The position numbers were made by a program, and so were the translations under genes. 37,205 nucleotides of DNA from an uncultured Thermomicrobiales bacterium (GTDB taxonomy: Bacteria; Chloroflexota; Chloroflexia; Thermomicrobiales; UBA6265): contig CADCWE010000064.1 in NCBI GenBank assembly GCA_902806325.1, positions 1 through 37,205 on the forward strand, written 5' to 3'. Shown in pieces: positions 7,498-15,607 of this stretch. Position 1 is the stretch's first letter; each line of letters opens with the position of its first letter. Under the pieces are notes generated by a model that was not told where the DNA came from, searched no databases, and saw nothing but the letters and a program-made list of their open reading frames with translations.

Positions 7498-8402
7498 GCG
7501 CCGCCGTAGGGGAAGATCTGTTGGCGGCGGATGCGGGCGGTGGACGCGACCAACTCCGCGCTCGCCAGCGTCGCGCCACCGCCGTGTCGTGGGTGTTCTT
7601 GGCCGCGGTGGTGTTCGCGGTGGTCGTCCTGTTGGTCCTGCTGGTCGCGGTCGCCTACCGGGGTGTGCCGTCGCTGTCCTGGAGCTTGCTGAGCAGCAAG
7701 GCGTCGCGGAATGCCGAGAGCGCCGGGCTCCAGACCGCCCTCTTTGGCACGCTCTGGGTGATCTCCCTGACCGCGATCATCGCCCTGCCGGTCGGTATCG
7801 GGGCCGCCATTTACCTCGAAGAGTACGCGCCGCGGAACTGGTGGACGCGCGCGTTGCAGACCAACATCGCCAATTTGGCGGGTGTGCCGTCCGTGGTCTA
7901 TGGGCTCCTCGGCCTGGGCATCTTCGCCAATTTCTTCGGATTCGGGCGCAGCATCATCACTGGGGCGCTGACGATGGCGCTGCTGATCCTGCCGGTGATC
8001 ATCATCGCCAGCCAAGAGGCGATCCGGGCGGTGCCGCTGTCGCTCCGGCAGGGGGCGTATGCCCTGGGGGCCACTCCGTGGCAGGTGTCTCGCCACCACG
8101 TGCTGCCGGTGGCGATGCCCGGGATCCTGACCGGGACCATCCTCGCGCTGTCGCGGGCGATTGGCGAGACAGCGCCGCTGCTGGTCGCCGGCGCCGCCGC
8201 CTATCTGACCTACAATCCCGACAGCTTGACTGACGGATTCACCGCCCTGCCGATCCAGATCTACAACTGGACCGATCGCCCGCAGCAGGAATTCAAGGAC
8301 CTGGCCGCGGCTGGGATCATCATCCTGCTCGTCGTGCTGATCGGCATGAACGCCGGGGCGATCTACCTCCGGCACCGATTCAGCAAGAAGACGAGGTGGT
8401 AG
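7494..8402 (+). CDS. pstA: Phosphate ABC transporter permease PstA
   Basis: This is the second membrane subunit of the Pst importer, 302 residues. The first membrane segment is [20 protein letters not shown]. The permease signature contains [35 protein letters not shown] and the coupling loop [22 protein letters not shown]. The GTG start at 7494 overlaps the pstC stop and follows GGGAGGTG at 7481-7488. The larger open frame that runs upstream through pstC is a shadow. The gene ends six bases before the pstB ATG. Confidence 0.95.
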   Translation: MSAAVGEDLLAADAGGGRDQLRARQRRATAVSWVFLAAVVFAVVVLLVLLVAVAYRGVPSLSWSLLSSKASRNAESAGLQTALFGTLWVISLTAIIALPVGIGAAIYLEEYAPRNWWTRALQTNIANLAGVPSVVYGLLGLGIFANFFGFGRSIITGALTMALLILPVIIIASQEAIRAVPLSLRQGAYALGATPWQVSRHHVLPVAMPGILTGTILALSRAIGETAPLLVAGAAAYLTYNPDSLTDGFTALPIQIYNWTDRPQQEFKDLAAAGIIILLVVLIGMNAGAIYLRHRFSKKTRW

Positions 8403-8407
8403 GCCAC

Positions 8408-9265
8408 ATGGCAACCGACGTAAGGACGTTGGGGACCAACGCGACGAGCGGGGCGCTCGCCACTACCGCTCGCAACTCCGCGCCCAAGAGCGAGCGGTCA
8501 AGTGAGCGCATCGTCGAACTCGAGGCCGTCAACGTGTTCTACGGCGCGTTTCACGCCGTCAAGGACGTCACGTTCGACGTGCCGAAAAACCGGATCACGG
8601 CCTTGATTGGCCCGTCCGGCTGCGGCAAGAGCACCGTGATCCGCTGCATCAACCGGATGAACGACCTGGTGCCGGGAGCGCGGGTCGAAGGGCGGATCAA
8701 CTACCACGGGGTGGACATCTGCTCCGCCAAGGTGGACCCGGTCGAGGTCCGGCGGCGGATCGGGATGGTCTTCCAGAAGCCGAACCCGTTTCCGAAGAGC
8801 ATCTACGACAACGTCGCCTGGGGCGCCAAGATCAACGGCATCAAGGGCGACATGAACGCCCTGGTCGAGCGCTGCCTGCGCCAGGCGGCGCTCTGGGACG
8901 AGGTCAAGGACAAGCTCAAGGAGAGCGGCCTCGCCCTCTCCGGGGGCCAACAGCAGCGCCTCTGCATCGCCCGCACCCTCGCGATCAACCCGGACGTGAT
9001 CCTGATGGACGAGCCGGCCAGCGCGCTGGACCCGATCTCGACCCTGAAAATCGAGGACCTGATGCGAGAACTACAACGGCAGTACACCATCGTCATCGTC
9101 ACCCACAACATGCAGCAGGCGGCCCGCGTCTCCGACCAGACGGTCTTTTTCTCGCTCAACGAGCAACGGCAGGGGGTGCTGGTCGAGGCCAGCCCGACGC
9201 GGGAACTGTTCACCAACCCGCGTGACCAGCGGACCGAGGACTACATCACCGGTCGCTTCGGCTAG
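8408..9265 (+). CDS. pstB: Phosphate ABC transporter ATPase PstB
   Basis: PstB hydrolyses ATP to drive phosphate import through PstCA. The 285-residue protein has Walker [10 protein letters not shown] (residues 68-76), the Q-loop in [20 protein letters not shown], the signature [14 protein letters not shown], Walker [14 protein letters not shown] and the H-loop in VTHNMQQA. The PstB-specific [14 protein letters not shown] is present. A roughly 35-residue Ala/Ser/Thr-rich N-terminal extension precedes the domain. ATG 8408 is preferred over an in-frame GTG at 8396 because GAGGTGG lies eight bases before it. Confidence 0.96.
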   Translation: MATDVRTLGTNATSGALATTARNSAPKSERSSERIVELEAVNVFYGAFHAVKDVTFDVPKNRITALIGPSGCGKSTVIRCINRMNDLVPGARVEGRINYHGVDICSAKVDPVEVRRRIGMVFQKPNPFPKSIYDNVAWGAKINGIKGDMNALVERCLRQAALWDEVKDKLKESGLALSGGQQQRLCIARTLAINPDVILMDEPASALDPISTLKIEDLMRELQRQYTIVIVTHNMQQAARVSDQTVFFSLNEQRQGVLVEASPTRELFTNPRDQRTEDYITGRFG

Positions 9266-9305
9266 GAATCTTGGCGAGGGCGAACGCGAACGATAGGGGA
9301 CAAGG

Positions 9306-9980
9306 ATGAGCACGATGGCGCGAGTGGCCTACGTCCACCAGATCCAGGAACTGCGGGACGATGTGGTCGCGATGGCGAGCATGGTCGACAAGGCGATCGT
9401 CCGCGCCGTCGACGCGCTGAAGCGCCAGGACATCCCGCTCGGGCGCGACGTGATGGCGAAGGACCGCGAGATCAACGCCCTGCGCTGGCAGGTGGAAGAA
9501 AAGGCGCTCCTCGTCATCGCGACCCAGGCGCCGATGGCGGGCGACCTGCGGACCATCGCGGCGGTGGTTCAGATCGTGACCGACCTGGAGCGGATGGCCG
9601 ACCACGCCGCCGGCATCGCCAAGATCGTGGTCGAGACGGCCGACGAGCCGCTGCTTAAACCCCTGGTCGACATCCCCCGGATGAGCGAGCTGGCGCGGGC
9701 GATGCTTGCCGACAGCATCACCGCCTTCATCGATGGCGACGAACCGGCGGCGCGGGCGATCGTCGTCCGCGACGACGAAGTCGACGAACTCTACAACCAG
9801 ATCTACCGCGAACTCCTGACCTACATGATGGCCGACCCGGGGACGATCAACCGGGCGACCCACCTGCTCTGGGCGGCTCACAACCTGGAGCGGATCGCCG
9901 ACCGGGTCAGCAACATCTGCGAACGGGTCGTCTTCGCGGTGACGGGGACGCTGGAAGAGATGGACGTGGCGGCGTATTGA
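9306..9980 (+). CDS. phoU: Phosphate-specific transport system accessory protein PhoU
   Basis: PhoU links the Pst transporter to the phosphate sensor and shuts down signalling and uptake when phosphate is plentiful. The 224-residue, all-helical protein has the two repeated three-helix bundles of the family. The metal-binding acidic motifs are visible twice: DLERMADHAAGIAK in the first half and HNLERIADRVSNICE in the second. DREINALRWQVEE and RDDEVDELYNQIYREL are the paired preceding helices. It follows pstB by 40 bases and closes the operon in front of a classical terminator. Because no kinase is encoded nearby, its partner must lie elsewhere. Confidence 0.95.
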   Translation: MSTMARVAYVHQIQELRDDVVAMASMVDKAIVRAVDALKRQDIPLGRDVMAKDREINALRWQVEEKALLVIATQAPMAGDLRTIAAVVQIVTDLERMADHAAGIAKIVVETADEPLLKPLVDIPRMSELARAMLADSITAFIDGDEPAARAIVVRDDEVDELYNQIYRELLTYMMADPGTINRATHLLWAAHNLERIADRVSNICERVVFAVTGTLEEMDVAAY

Positions 9981-9996
9981 GCCTGGGGTGGTGATT

Positions 9997-10044
9997 CCCT
10001 CACCCCCAGCCCCCTCTCCTGGAGCGCGGGAGAGGGGTTTTTTT
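9997..10044 (+). terminator. Rho-independent terminator of the pst-phoU operon
   Basis: The arms CCCCTCTCC (10011-10019) and GGAGAGGGG (10029-10037) are followed by seven T residues (10038-10044), directly after phoU. The stem with its CCCTCA prefix belongs to a hairpin family repeated at 19020-19068 and 23893-23965. Confidence 0.85.
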
Positions 10045-10126
10045 GTCTTGCAGGGGACAACGGTGGCGGTGGAAGCGGCGTCGCAGGGGCGGATCGGCAG
10101 CAGACGACCCGGTCCCGTCGAACGAC

Positions 10127-10594
10127 TCACCCATCCTCCGACCGTCGCTGTGCCATCTGGTCCGCCGTTGGCCGACCGGGGTGGGCAGCGCGCCAGCGTT
10201 GGACGATCGCGTGGAGGTGGGGAACCATCTCCTCCAAGTCCAACGGTGCGGCCAGCACGGCGTCGGCGCCGGCGGTGGTCGCGTCCTCCGCCGCGACTTC
10301 GGCCGGGTCGGCGGCGATCAGCAGGATCGGGACGTCGGTGCGGTCGCGCAGGCGACGGACGGTTTCGAGGGCGCCGAGGCCGCCAAGGGCGGCGTCGAGC
10401 AGCACCAGATCGAACGACCGCAGGCGGAACACCTCCAGGGTTTGGACGCCGCTGGCGATCACGCTGATCCAGAACCCGCCGTAGACGAGCCCCTCGACAA
10501 AGAACTGCTTCAGCCCCTCGTCGGCGGTGACGACGAGCAAATGGGGGCGCTCCGCGGCGGAGGGTGGACGAAAGCCGGGGCGGTGCTCGGTCAT
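10127..10594 (-). CDS. Degenerate response-regulator receiver domain protein
   Basis: The 155-residue protein is a single receiver-like domain. HLLVVTADEGLKQFFVEGL stands for the first strand and helix, and SFDLVLLDAALGGLGALE holds the candidate phospho-acceptor Asp. VPILLIAADPAE is the fourth strand. The acidic pair after the first strand is reduced (TADE instead of xDD). The conserved Lys of the KP motif is replaced in VLAAPLDLEEM. Phosphorylation may therefore be lost or unusual. Its start lies seven bases after the M14 peptidase stop on the same strand, so the two are very probably co-transcribed. Partners are not evident. Confidence 0.75.
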   Translation of the reverse strand: MTEHRPGFRPPSAAERPHLLVVTADEGLKQFFVEGLVYGGFWISVIASGVQTLEVFRLRSFDLVLLDAALGGLGALETVRRLRDRTDVPILLIAADPAEVAAEDATTAGADAVLAAPLDLEEMVPHLHAIVQRWRAAHPGRPTADQMAQRRSEDG

Positions 10595-10601
10595 TGCCGG
10601 A

Positions 10602-13109
10602 TCACCGTTCTAGCCCCGCGCAATAGATGGCGTTGAACAGGAGGCGGTAGGTGGCGCGGGCCTGGGCGCGGAACTGGGGCCGGATGCCGATCAGGATCGC
10701 CCGGCCGCGGCCGACCGGGATGTCGAGCACGGCGGCGCGGCCGGCGATCCGGTCCGGGTTCAGGATCCAGCCTGATAGGAGCTGGTTGGCGAGGGGGTAC
10801 TGAGCAACGACGTGGGCCTCGGTGCCGGTGCCGGGGCGGACCTCGAAGGCGGGCGAGGACACGAACATCGCCGCGACCTCGCGCTCGAATCCCCAGCCGA
10901 TCGGATGGGAGGGGTCGACCAGGAGCCGGAGAAGGGAGCCGGGCGAATAGAACTCGTCGGCGCGGACCCCTTCGAGCACGTTGGTGACCGGCAGCGGGAG
11001 GTGACGGATGGCGACGTCGCAGGAGGAGTCGAGGGTGATCAGGCAGCCGCCCTCTTCGACGAAGCGGCGCAGGTTGGCCGCGCCGAGGTCGCCGATGCCG
11101 CCCGCGTACTCGGCGGGGTACTCGCTGAGGAGGTTGCCGTCGAGGATTTCGCGGGCGCCTTCCTGGGCGAGCACGATCGCGTCGAACTGGGCGCGGAGGT
11201 GGCCCTGGCGGATCTCCTGGTCGCGGACGGTTTGGAATGGGAAGGCGTACTGCTCCAGCACGAAACGGGTCCAGCCTTCGTCGATCGCGTTCGGGCGCCA
11301 GGAGCGGTAGAGACCGATCCGCGGTTGCTGAAGCCGCCGCGGATCGCCCGCGGGCAGCGCCGGCAGCGCGTCCACCCCGACGCCGAGGTCGCGTGCCAGG
11401 CGGTCCACCTCGGCCGTCGGCACGTTGGTGACGAGGAACGCACCGGGTTCGATCAGCCGGTCCCCGTAGGGGAAGGCCCGGGTGGAGCGGTGGACCTCGG
11501 CGCCACGGGCGACGAGACGATTGACGAGGGCGGCGGCGGCGTTGCTCTCGGCGCCGATCAGGAAGCACGTGGATCTCGACGAGGAGCGCGCCGGTACGAG
11601 GACCCCGCCCCGCGGCAGCGGGATCTCGGCCACCGGGGCGAGATCGGCCGCGAACGGGGCCTCGACCCGCACTGCGAGCACTCCGAGCAGCAGCGGCAGG
11701 GTGTGGGCAGTGATGTCGTACGGGGGCCGGGGCGGACCGCCGGGGTAGAGTTGGAGGTCCGGGTAGTGCTGGATCTCCATCAGCGTTTTGGCGTAGCCGC
11801 CGAAGGGTTGGGCCATCCGGATCACGTACGACCCGGCGGGAAACTCGACGCCGTGGGCGGCGAACGGGGCCTTGGCGCGCTCGACCTCGACGTCGCCCGC
11901 GCGCAGGACCCGCAGCAATTCGATGGCGGCGACCGGGTCGCGCTGGGTCTCCGGCGGCGGGACCACGAAGGCGTACGGGGCGGACCGGGCCAGGCTGCGC
12001 TCCTGGATGAGGGCGAAGTTGCGGACCCAGCGATCGCGAAACCGGGCGGCGTGGTCCAGCACCGCATCGGTGGCGATCAGGTTGTGCTCGACGATGTCGC
12101 GCAGCGTCCAGCGCCCACCCGGCCAGGGGGCGGGGTGGTTCTGGGTGGTGCGTCGGGGATCGAAGCCGCGGATTTCGGCCAGTTGGTCGGCGGCGAGCTG
12201 GATCGGGGTGGCAACGCGGACGCTGGCCGCCTCGGAGAGGATGCGGACGCCGCCGTGGTAGTGCTGGTAGGCGCGGGAGGGGGAATAGGCGTCGAAGATG
12301 ATCGACGTCGCGATGCCGGTTTTGCCCTGGGCGATCAGTTCGGCGGCGAGGGCGGTGCCGAGGACGTTAACCTGGGACGACACGATCGGGTCCACGTTCG
12401 GGTCGTAGGGGTCGACGAACGGCGGCACCACGTAGCGCGGCCCGTTGGGTTGCATCTGATGGAGGTCGAAGACGATCTGCGGTCGCCAGCGGTTGTGGAC
12501 CCGCTCCACCATGCGGCGGGTCTCGACCTGGGTCAGCATGAACCAGTCGCGGTTGTTGTCGTGCCCGGTATACGGATGGTACAGCTCGGGGGGGGGCGAC
12601 CCCTCGTGGGGGGTGCCGAGGGTGCGTTCGTACCAGTCGGCGACCAACTCCATCCCGTCTGGGTTGAGCGACGGGACCAGGAGCAGCACGACCTCGTCCA
12701 GGACGCGCAGGGTCTGGGAGTCGGTCGCGGTGACCAGGCGATGCACCAACTCTGGGGTCATTTGGGCGGCGCCAACTTCGGTCGCGTGGATGGCGCAGGT
12801 GACGAGGACGACGCAGCGGCCGTCGGCGATCAACTCCTCGCGGGAGTGGTCGCGGCAACGGGGATCGGCCAGCTCGGTCTGGATCCGGCGCAGGTCGTCG
12901 AGGCGGGTAAGGTTGCGCGGGTGGGAGATGGTCAGCAGAACGAGCGGCTGGCCGAGGGTGGCGGGGCCGAGATCCTCGTAGTGGAGGCGATCGGAGGCGG
13001 CGGCGAGGTCGCGGAAATAGGCCAGCATGGCCGGGTAGCGGACCAGCCGGCGCTCTTCCCCCATGGCGAAGCCGAATCGTTGGCTGGGAGTGTCGATCGG
13101 GGCGGTCAT
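10602..13109 (-). CDS. M14 family zinc carboxypeptidase-like protein
   Basis: The 835-residue protein has an N-terminal M14 domain. The zinc ligands are His108 and Glu111 in IHATEVG and His217 in FDLHQM, and Glu293 in VRILSEAAS is a candidate general base. [17 protein letters not shown] is typical of a large-protein M14 subfamily. The C-terminal half (from about residue 430) looks like a glutamine-amidotransferase-like fold and ends [17 protein letters not shown]. No signal peptide is visible, so it may be cytoplasmic, or the start may be misjudged. ATG 13109 is chosen because the 83 codons upstream look non-coding and run antisense to the divergent gene. The substrate is unknown. Confidence 0.88.
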   Translation of the reverse strand: MTAPIDTPSQRFGFAMGEERRLVRYPAMLAYFRDLAAASDRLHYEDLGPATLGQPLVLLTISHPRNLTRLDDLRRIQTELADPRCRDHSREELIADGRCVVLVTCAIHATEVGAAQMTPELVHRLVTATDSQTLRVLDEVVLLLVPSLNPDGMELVADWYERTLGTPHEGSPPPELYHPYTGHDNNRDWFMLTQVETRRMVERVHNRWRPQIVFDLHQMQPNGPRYVVPPFVDPYDPNVDPIVSSQVNVLGTALAAELIAQGKTGIATSIIFDAYSPSRAYQHYHGGVRILSEAASVRVATPIQLAADQLAEIRGFDPRRTTQNHPAPWPGGRWTLRDIVEHNLIATDAVLDHAARFRDRWVRNFALIQERSLARSAPYAFVVPPPETQRDPVAAIELLRVLRAGDVEVERAKAPFAAHGVEFPAGSYVIRMAQPFGGYAKTLMEIQHYPDLQLYPGGPPRPPYDITAHTLPLLLGVLAVRVEAPFAADLAPVAEIPLPRGGVLVPARSSSRSTCFLIGAESNAAAALVNRLVARGAEVHRSTRAFPYGDRLIEPGAFLVTNVPTAEVDRLARDLGVGVDALPALPAGDPRRLQQPRIGLYRSWRPNAIDEGWTRFVLEQYAFPFQTVRDQEIRQGHLRAQFDAIVLAQEGAREILDGNLLSEYPAEYAGGIGDLGAANLRRFVEEGGCLITLDSSCDVAIRHLPLPVTNVLEGVRADEFYSPGSLLRLLVDPSHPIGWGFEREVAAMFVSSPAFEVRPGTGTEAHVVAQYPLANQLLSGWILNPDRIAGRAAVLDIPVGRGRAILIGIRPQFRAQARATYRLLFNAIYCAGLER

Positions 13110-13251
13110 GGAGCGGGATGGCGTGAATCGTGCCCAAACCTCACGGACGAGACTCCTCGCGGTTGGGGGCGGCGTTGCACCCAGGATCGTTCCGGAGGGT
13201 GATTGTATCTGGTCGGGGGACGGCGAACGACGACCCGGAGGACGGTTGCGG

Positions 13252-13830
13252 GTGGTGCTCGACACGGACGATGCGGAGACGGTGGCGTTGGTGGAGCGGT
13301 ACGTCGCCCGGTTGGGGTTGGGCGGCGAGCCATTGCGCGTCACGACCTCGCGCGCCACGTTCGCCGGGTGGTTGGGGCGTCACCGGGTCGACGCGGCGCT
13401 GGGGGGCGCCTACGTGTTCTTGCCGGGGCGGCGGGAACACGCGGTGTTGATCAACCTGGAGCGGATCGCCCGGGCGCGACCGAAGGCGCTGGAGATCGTG
13501 GTCGCGGAGGAGTTGCTCCACATGCGGGACCACCTTGACGGGGATCGGCGGCGACACGCCAAGCACGGCCACGACCGGATCGCGCGGCGGGTGGCGGCGC
13601 TGACCGGGACGACGTTGGAGGAGGTTCGGTCCTGCCTATTGCCGGTCCGGCGGCGACCGCTGCGCTACGTCTACGCGTGCCCGCGGTGCGGCGTCGAGGT
13701 ACCGAGGCGGGTGCGCGGGACGTGGTCCTGCGGCCGGTGCGCCCGGGGGTTCGACCGGCGGTTGGTGCTGCGGCTGATCCGGGAGGTGGTGCCGGAGCGG
13801 AGCGGGGAGGGGGCCGAAGGTCCGGGATAA
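13252..13830 (+). CDS. SprT-like zinc protein with altered HExxH motif
   Basis: The 192-residue protein resembles the SprT/SprT-like group. It has a central helix [12 protein letters not shown], a [14 protein letters not shown] segment, and a C-terminal zinc ribbon [13 protein letters not shown] with a partner SCGRCARGF. In active members the helix reads HExxH. Here the first His is Glu86, giving EELLH90, so one zinc ligand appears replaced. Start choice is uncertain: GTG 13252 or 13255 and TTG 13246 follow GGAGGA (13237-13242). A longer frame from 13063 overlaps the divergent peptidase start and looks non-coding. The gene may be a non-peptidase zinc protein. The family call is from motif layout only. 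Confidence 0.6.
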   Translation: MVLDTDDAETVALVERYVARLGLGGEPLRVTTSRATFAGWLGRHRVDAALGGAYVFLPGRREHAVLINLERIARARPKALEIVVAEELLHMRDHLDGDRRRHAKHGHDRIARRVAALTGTTLEEVRSCLLPVRRRPLRYVYACPRCGVEVPRRVRGTWSCGRCARGFDRRLVLRLIREVVPERSGEGAEGPG

Positions 13831-13984
13831 TCGGGGACCTCACCGGCGGCATGGCGGCTGGTTGGCGGTTGTTGGCGCGCGGTAGGCTTGACCAGAGACC
13901 GTATGGGCCCGGCGCCTCGGGGCCGGGTGATGCTGGCGCCGCCACTTCGAGGCCGAGACTGGACGGAGACGGGAAACACGGCGC

Positions 13985-15217
13985 ATGGTGGACGATCGGA
14001 TCCCTGGCTGGTTGCGGCTGCTGCTGACCTTGTTGGGTCTGCTGCTGGGATTGGTGACGGGCAACCGGCTCGAGCCGGCGCCGGAGACGGGCGAAACCGG
14101 GTTGGCGGCGGTGCTGAACGGGGTGGTCCGCGAGGCCGGGTTCGCGTCGCTGGACGACGTGATCGGCGACGTTCCCGAAGCGATCGGCGAGATGCCGGGT
14201 GAGGTGCCGCCGGCCGCGAACGAGAGCGATGGCGGCGTGGTCGGACCGCCGGTCGGTGACTCTCCGGGCGGCACCGATCCGGTCGGCGCGGGGGTGGGAG
14301 CAATCGGCGCCGGGGTGTCCGAGGGCCCCATGGCGGAAACGCCCGTTCCCGCTCCGCCGACCGCCGCTCCGCCGATCGCCACCGCCGTGCCGCCGCAAGC
14401 GACCGCGACACCGGTTCCGCCGACCGCGACGCGGGTTCCGGCGACCGCGACGACCACACCGGCGGCGACGGCGACACCCATCCCGATGCCCGTGGTACTC
14501 CGATACGACGAGCCGGTGCTGTGCTGGCTGCCCGAGTTGGAAGTGGCCGCGATGCCGAACGGCGTGCCGGTCGCGCTGCTGGCGGCCGTGACGCGGGTGG
14601 CGTCCGGCGGCGACCCGAACTTGATCGCCTTCGATGGTGCCCGCGGGTTGGCCGGGCTGCGACCGGAGGCGTTGAACGCGCTCGGCGTTTCGTCCGCGCT
14701 CTGGCACGATCCGGCGACGAATCTGACGGCGGCGGGCCGGTTGTTGGCGACGCTGAACCCGAGCGCGGGCGGTTGGGACGCGGCCCTGGCGGCGCTGTTC
14801 GGACCGGGCTGCGACGCTGCCGGGCGGTGCGTCGGCGCGTATGTCTACGCGGTCACGGCGTGGTCGGCGTTCTACGAGCGGGCGCAGGGCAACCCGGGCG
14901 GGAACAACCCGGCGTGGTTGCCGGGGACCTGGGCGCCGCCGCCAATGACTCCGGCGCAGGAGACGGCGTGGGGACCGTTCCCGTTGCCGCCGGGGGTGCC
15001 CGCGCCGACCCCGACGCCGGTCCCGACGGCGACGTTCACCGCGACGGCCACGGCCACCTTCACGGCGACCGCCACGCCGACCCCGACTGCCGCCGGGACG
15101 CCGGTCCCGACGGCGACGCCGACTCCGCCGAGCGTGCCGACGACCGAGCCGGTGACGATTGCCGAGCCGGTGGCGACGGTCGATCCGGCGGTGTCCGGAG
15201 AGGCTTGGTCGGCGTAG
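13985..15217 (+). CDS. Secreted/anchored Thr-Pro-rich protein with lytic-transglycosylase-like core
   Basis: The 410-residue protein begins with a membrane anchor or signal (WLRLLLTLLGLLLGLVTG). A low-complexity Gly/Pro/Thr/Ala linker follows (about 75-165), then a globular core (about 175-310) and a second Thr/Pro/Ala repeat tail. The core reads VTRVASGGDPNLIAFDGARG, then DPATNLTAAGRLLA and ALAALFGPGCD. This follows the goose-lysozyme/SLT layout. The residue where SLT enzymes have the catalytic Glu (ESGG) is Ala206 (ASGG), so cleavage activity is doubtful. It may bind cell-wall polymer or act as a surface protein. The linkers resemble glycosylated or wall-spanning spacers. ATG 13985 has no strong ribosome site. 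Confidence 0.7.
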   Translation: MVDDRIPGWLRLLLTLLGLLLGLVTGNRLEPAPETGETGLAAVLNGVVREAGFASLDDVIGDVPEAIGEMPGEVPPAANESDGGVVGPPVGDSPGGTDPVGAGVGAIGAGVSEGPMAETPVPAPPTAAPPIATAVPPQATATPVPPTATRVPATATTTPAATATPIPMPVVLRYDEPVLCWLPELEVAAMPNGVPVALLAAVTRVASGGDPNLIAFDGARGLAGLRPEALNALGVSSALWHDPATNLTAAGRLLATLNPSAGGWDAALAALFGPGCDAAGRCVGAYVYAVTAWSAFYERAQGNPGGNNPAWLPGTWAPPPMTPAQETAWGPFPLPPGVPAPTPTPVPTATFTATATATFTATATPTPTAAGTPVPTATPTPPSVPTTEPVTIAEPVATVDPAVSGEAWSA

Positions 15218-15264
15218 CCCGGCCCGGCAAAGCCGGAAACGTGCCCGACCCGGTGCAACCAACC

Positions 15265-15441
15265 CTACCGTGCCCGGCGGCTCTTGGCGGGCACGCCCGC
15301 GCCCAACGACGAAACCAGGGGCAGGCTCAGTACCGCCAACAAGATCAGCACCGGTACCGGGCCAAACACCAACAGCATGGCCGCGACCAGCGCGGCGTCC
15401 AGCGCGAAGAGCGCGGCGTGGGCGAGGACGCGGTTGGACAT
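15265..15441 (-). CDS. Small membrane protein (58 residues)
   Basis: The tiny frame encodes two probable membrane helices (LFALDAALVAAMLLVFG and VPVLILLAVLSLPLV) followed by a short basic tail (PAKSRRAR). ATG 15441 follows an AAAGGG stretch about nine bases upstream. The in-frame 52 codons before it look non-coding. It converges on the Thr-Pro-rich protein gene and lies downstream of the glycosidase gene on the same strand. No family is recognised. The hydrophobic pattern and clean start support it as real. Confidence 0.5.
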   Translation of the reverse strand: MSNRVLAHAALFALDAALVAAMLLVFGPVPVLILLAVLSLPLVSSLGAGVPAKSRRAR

Positions 15442-15480
15442 GGCGGGCACCCTTTGGTTCGGCGGAGGACGGGCGAGCCG

Positions 15481-15508
15481 CGATCGGATCCAGCAGCGGA
15501 TCCGATCG
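15481..15508. terminator. 11-bp perfect inverted repeat downstream of the glycosidase gene
   Basis: CGATCGGATCC (15481-15491) pairs exactly with GGATCCGATCG (15498-15508) around six bases, 100 bases past the glycosidase stop and upstream of the 58-residue gene. It has no T-run. It could be a terminator hairpin or a dyad operator for the small gene. Confidence 0.4.
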
Positions 15509-15607
15509 TAGCCTCGTCGGTCGGGTTCTGGAAGGGTGAAAGGTAGCGGTTTGGTCCGGATCGGCCCGGGACTGGTGTCCCGGGAGCGGCCAGACATTGG
15601 TACGGAA

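Noticed and set aside
10812-13202. A 796-codon plus-strand frame opposite the M14 peptidase
   Set aside because: It is rich in Gly/Asp/Val with no motif, while the opposite strand has a full zinc-peptidase signature.
13451-15262. A 603-codon Arg-rich minus-strand frame
   Set aside because: It overlaps the SprT-like and Thr-Pro-rich genes antisense. Its composition is that of a GC-rich shadow.
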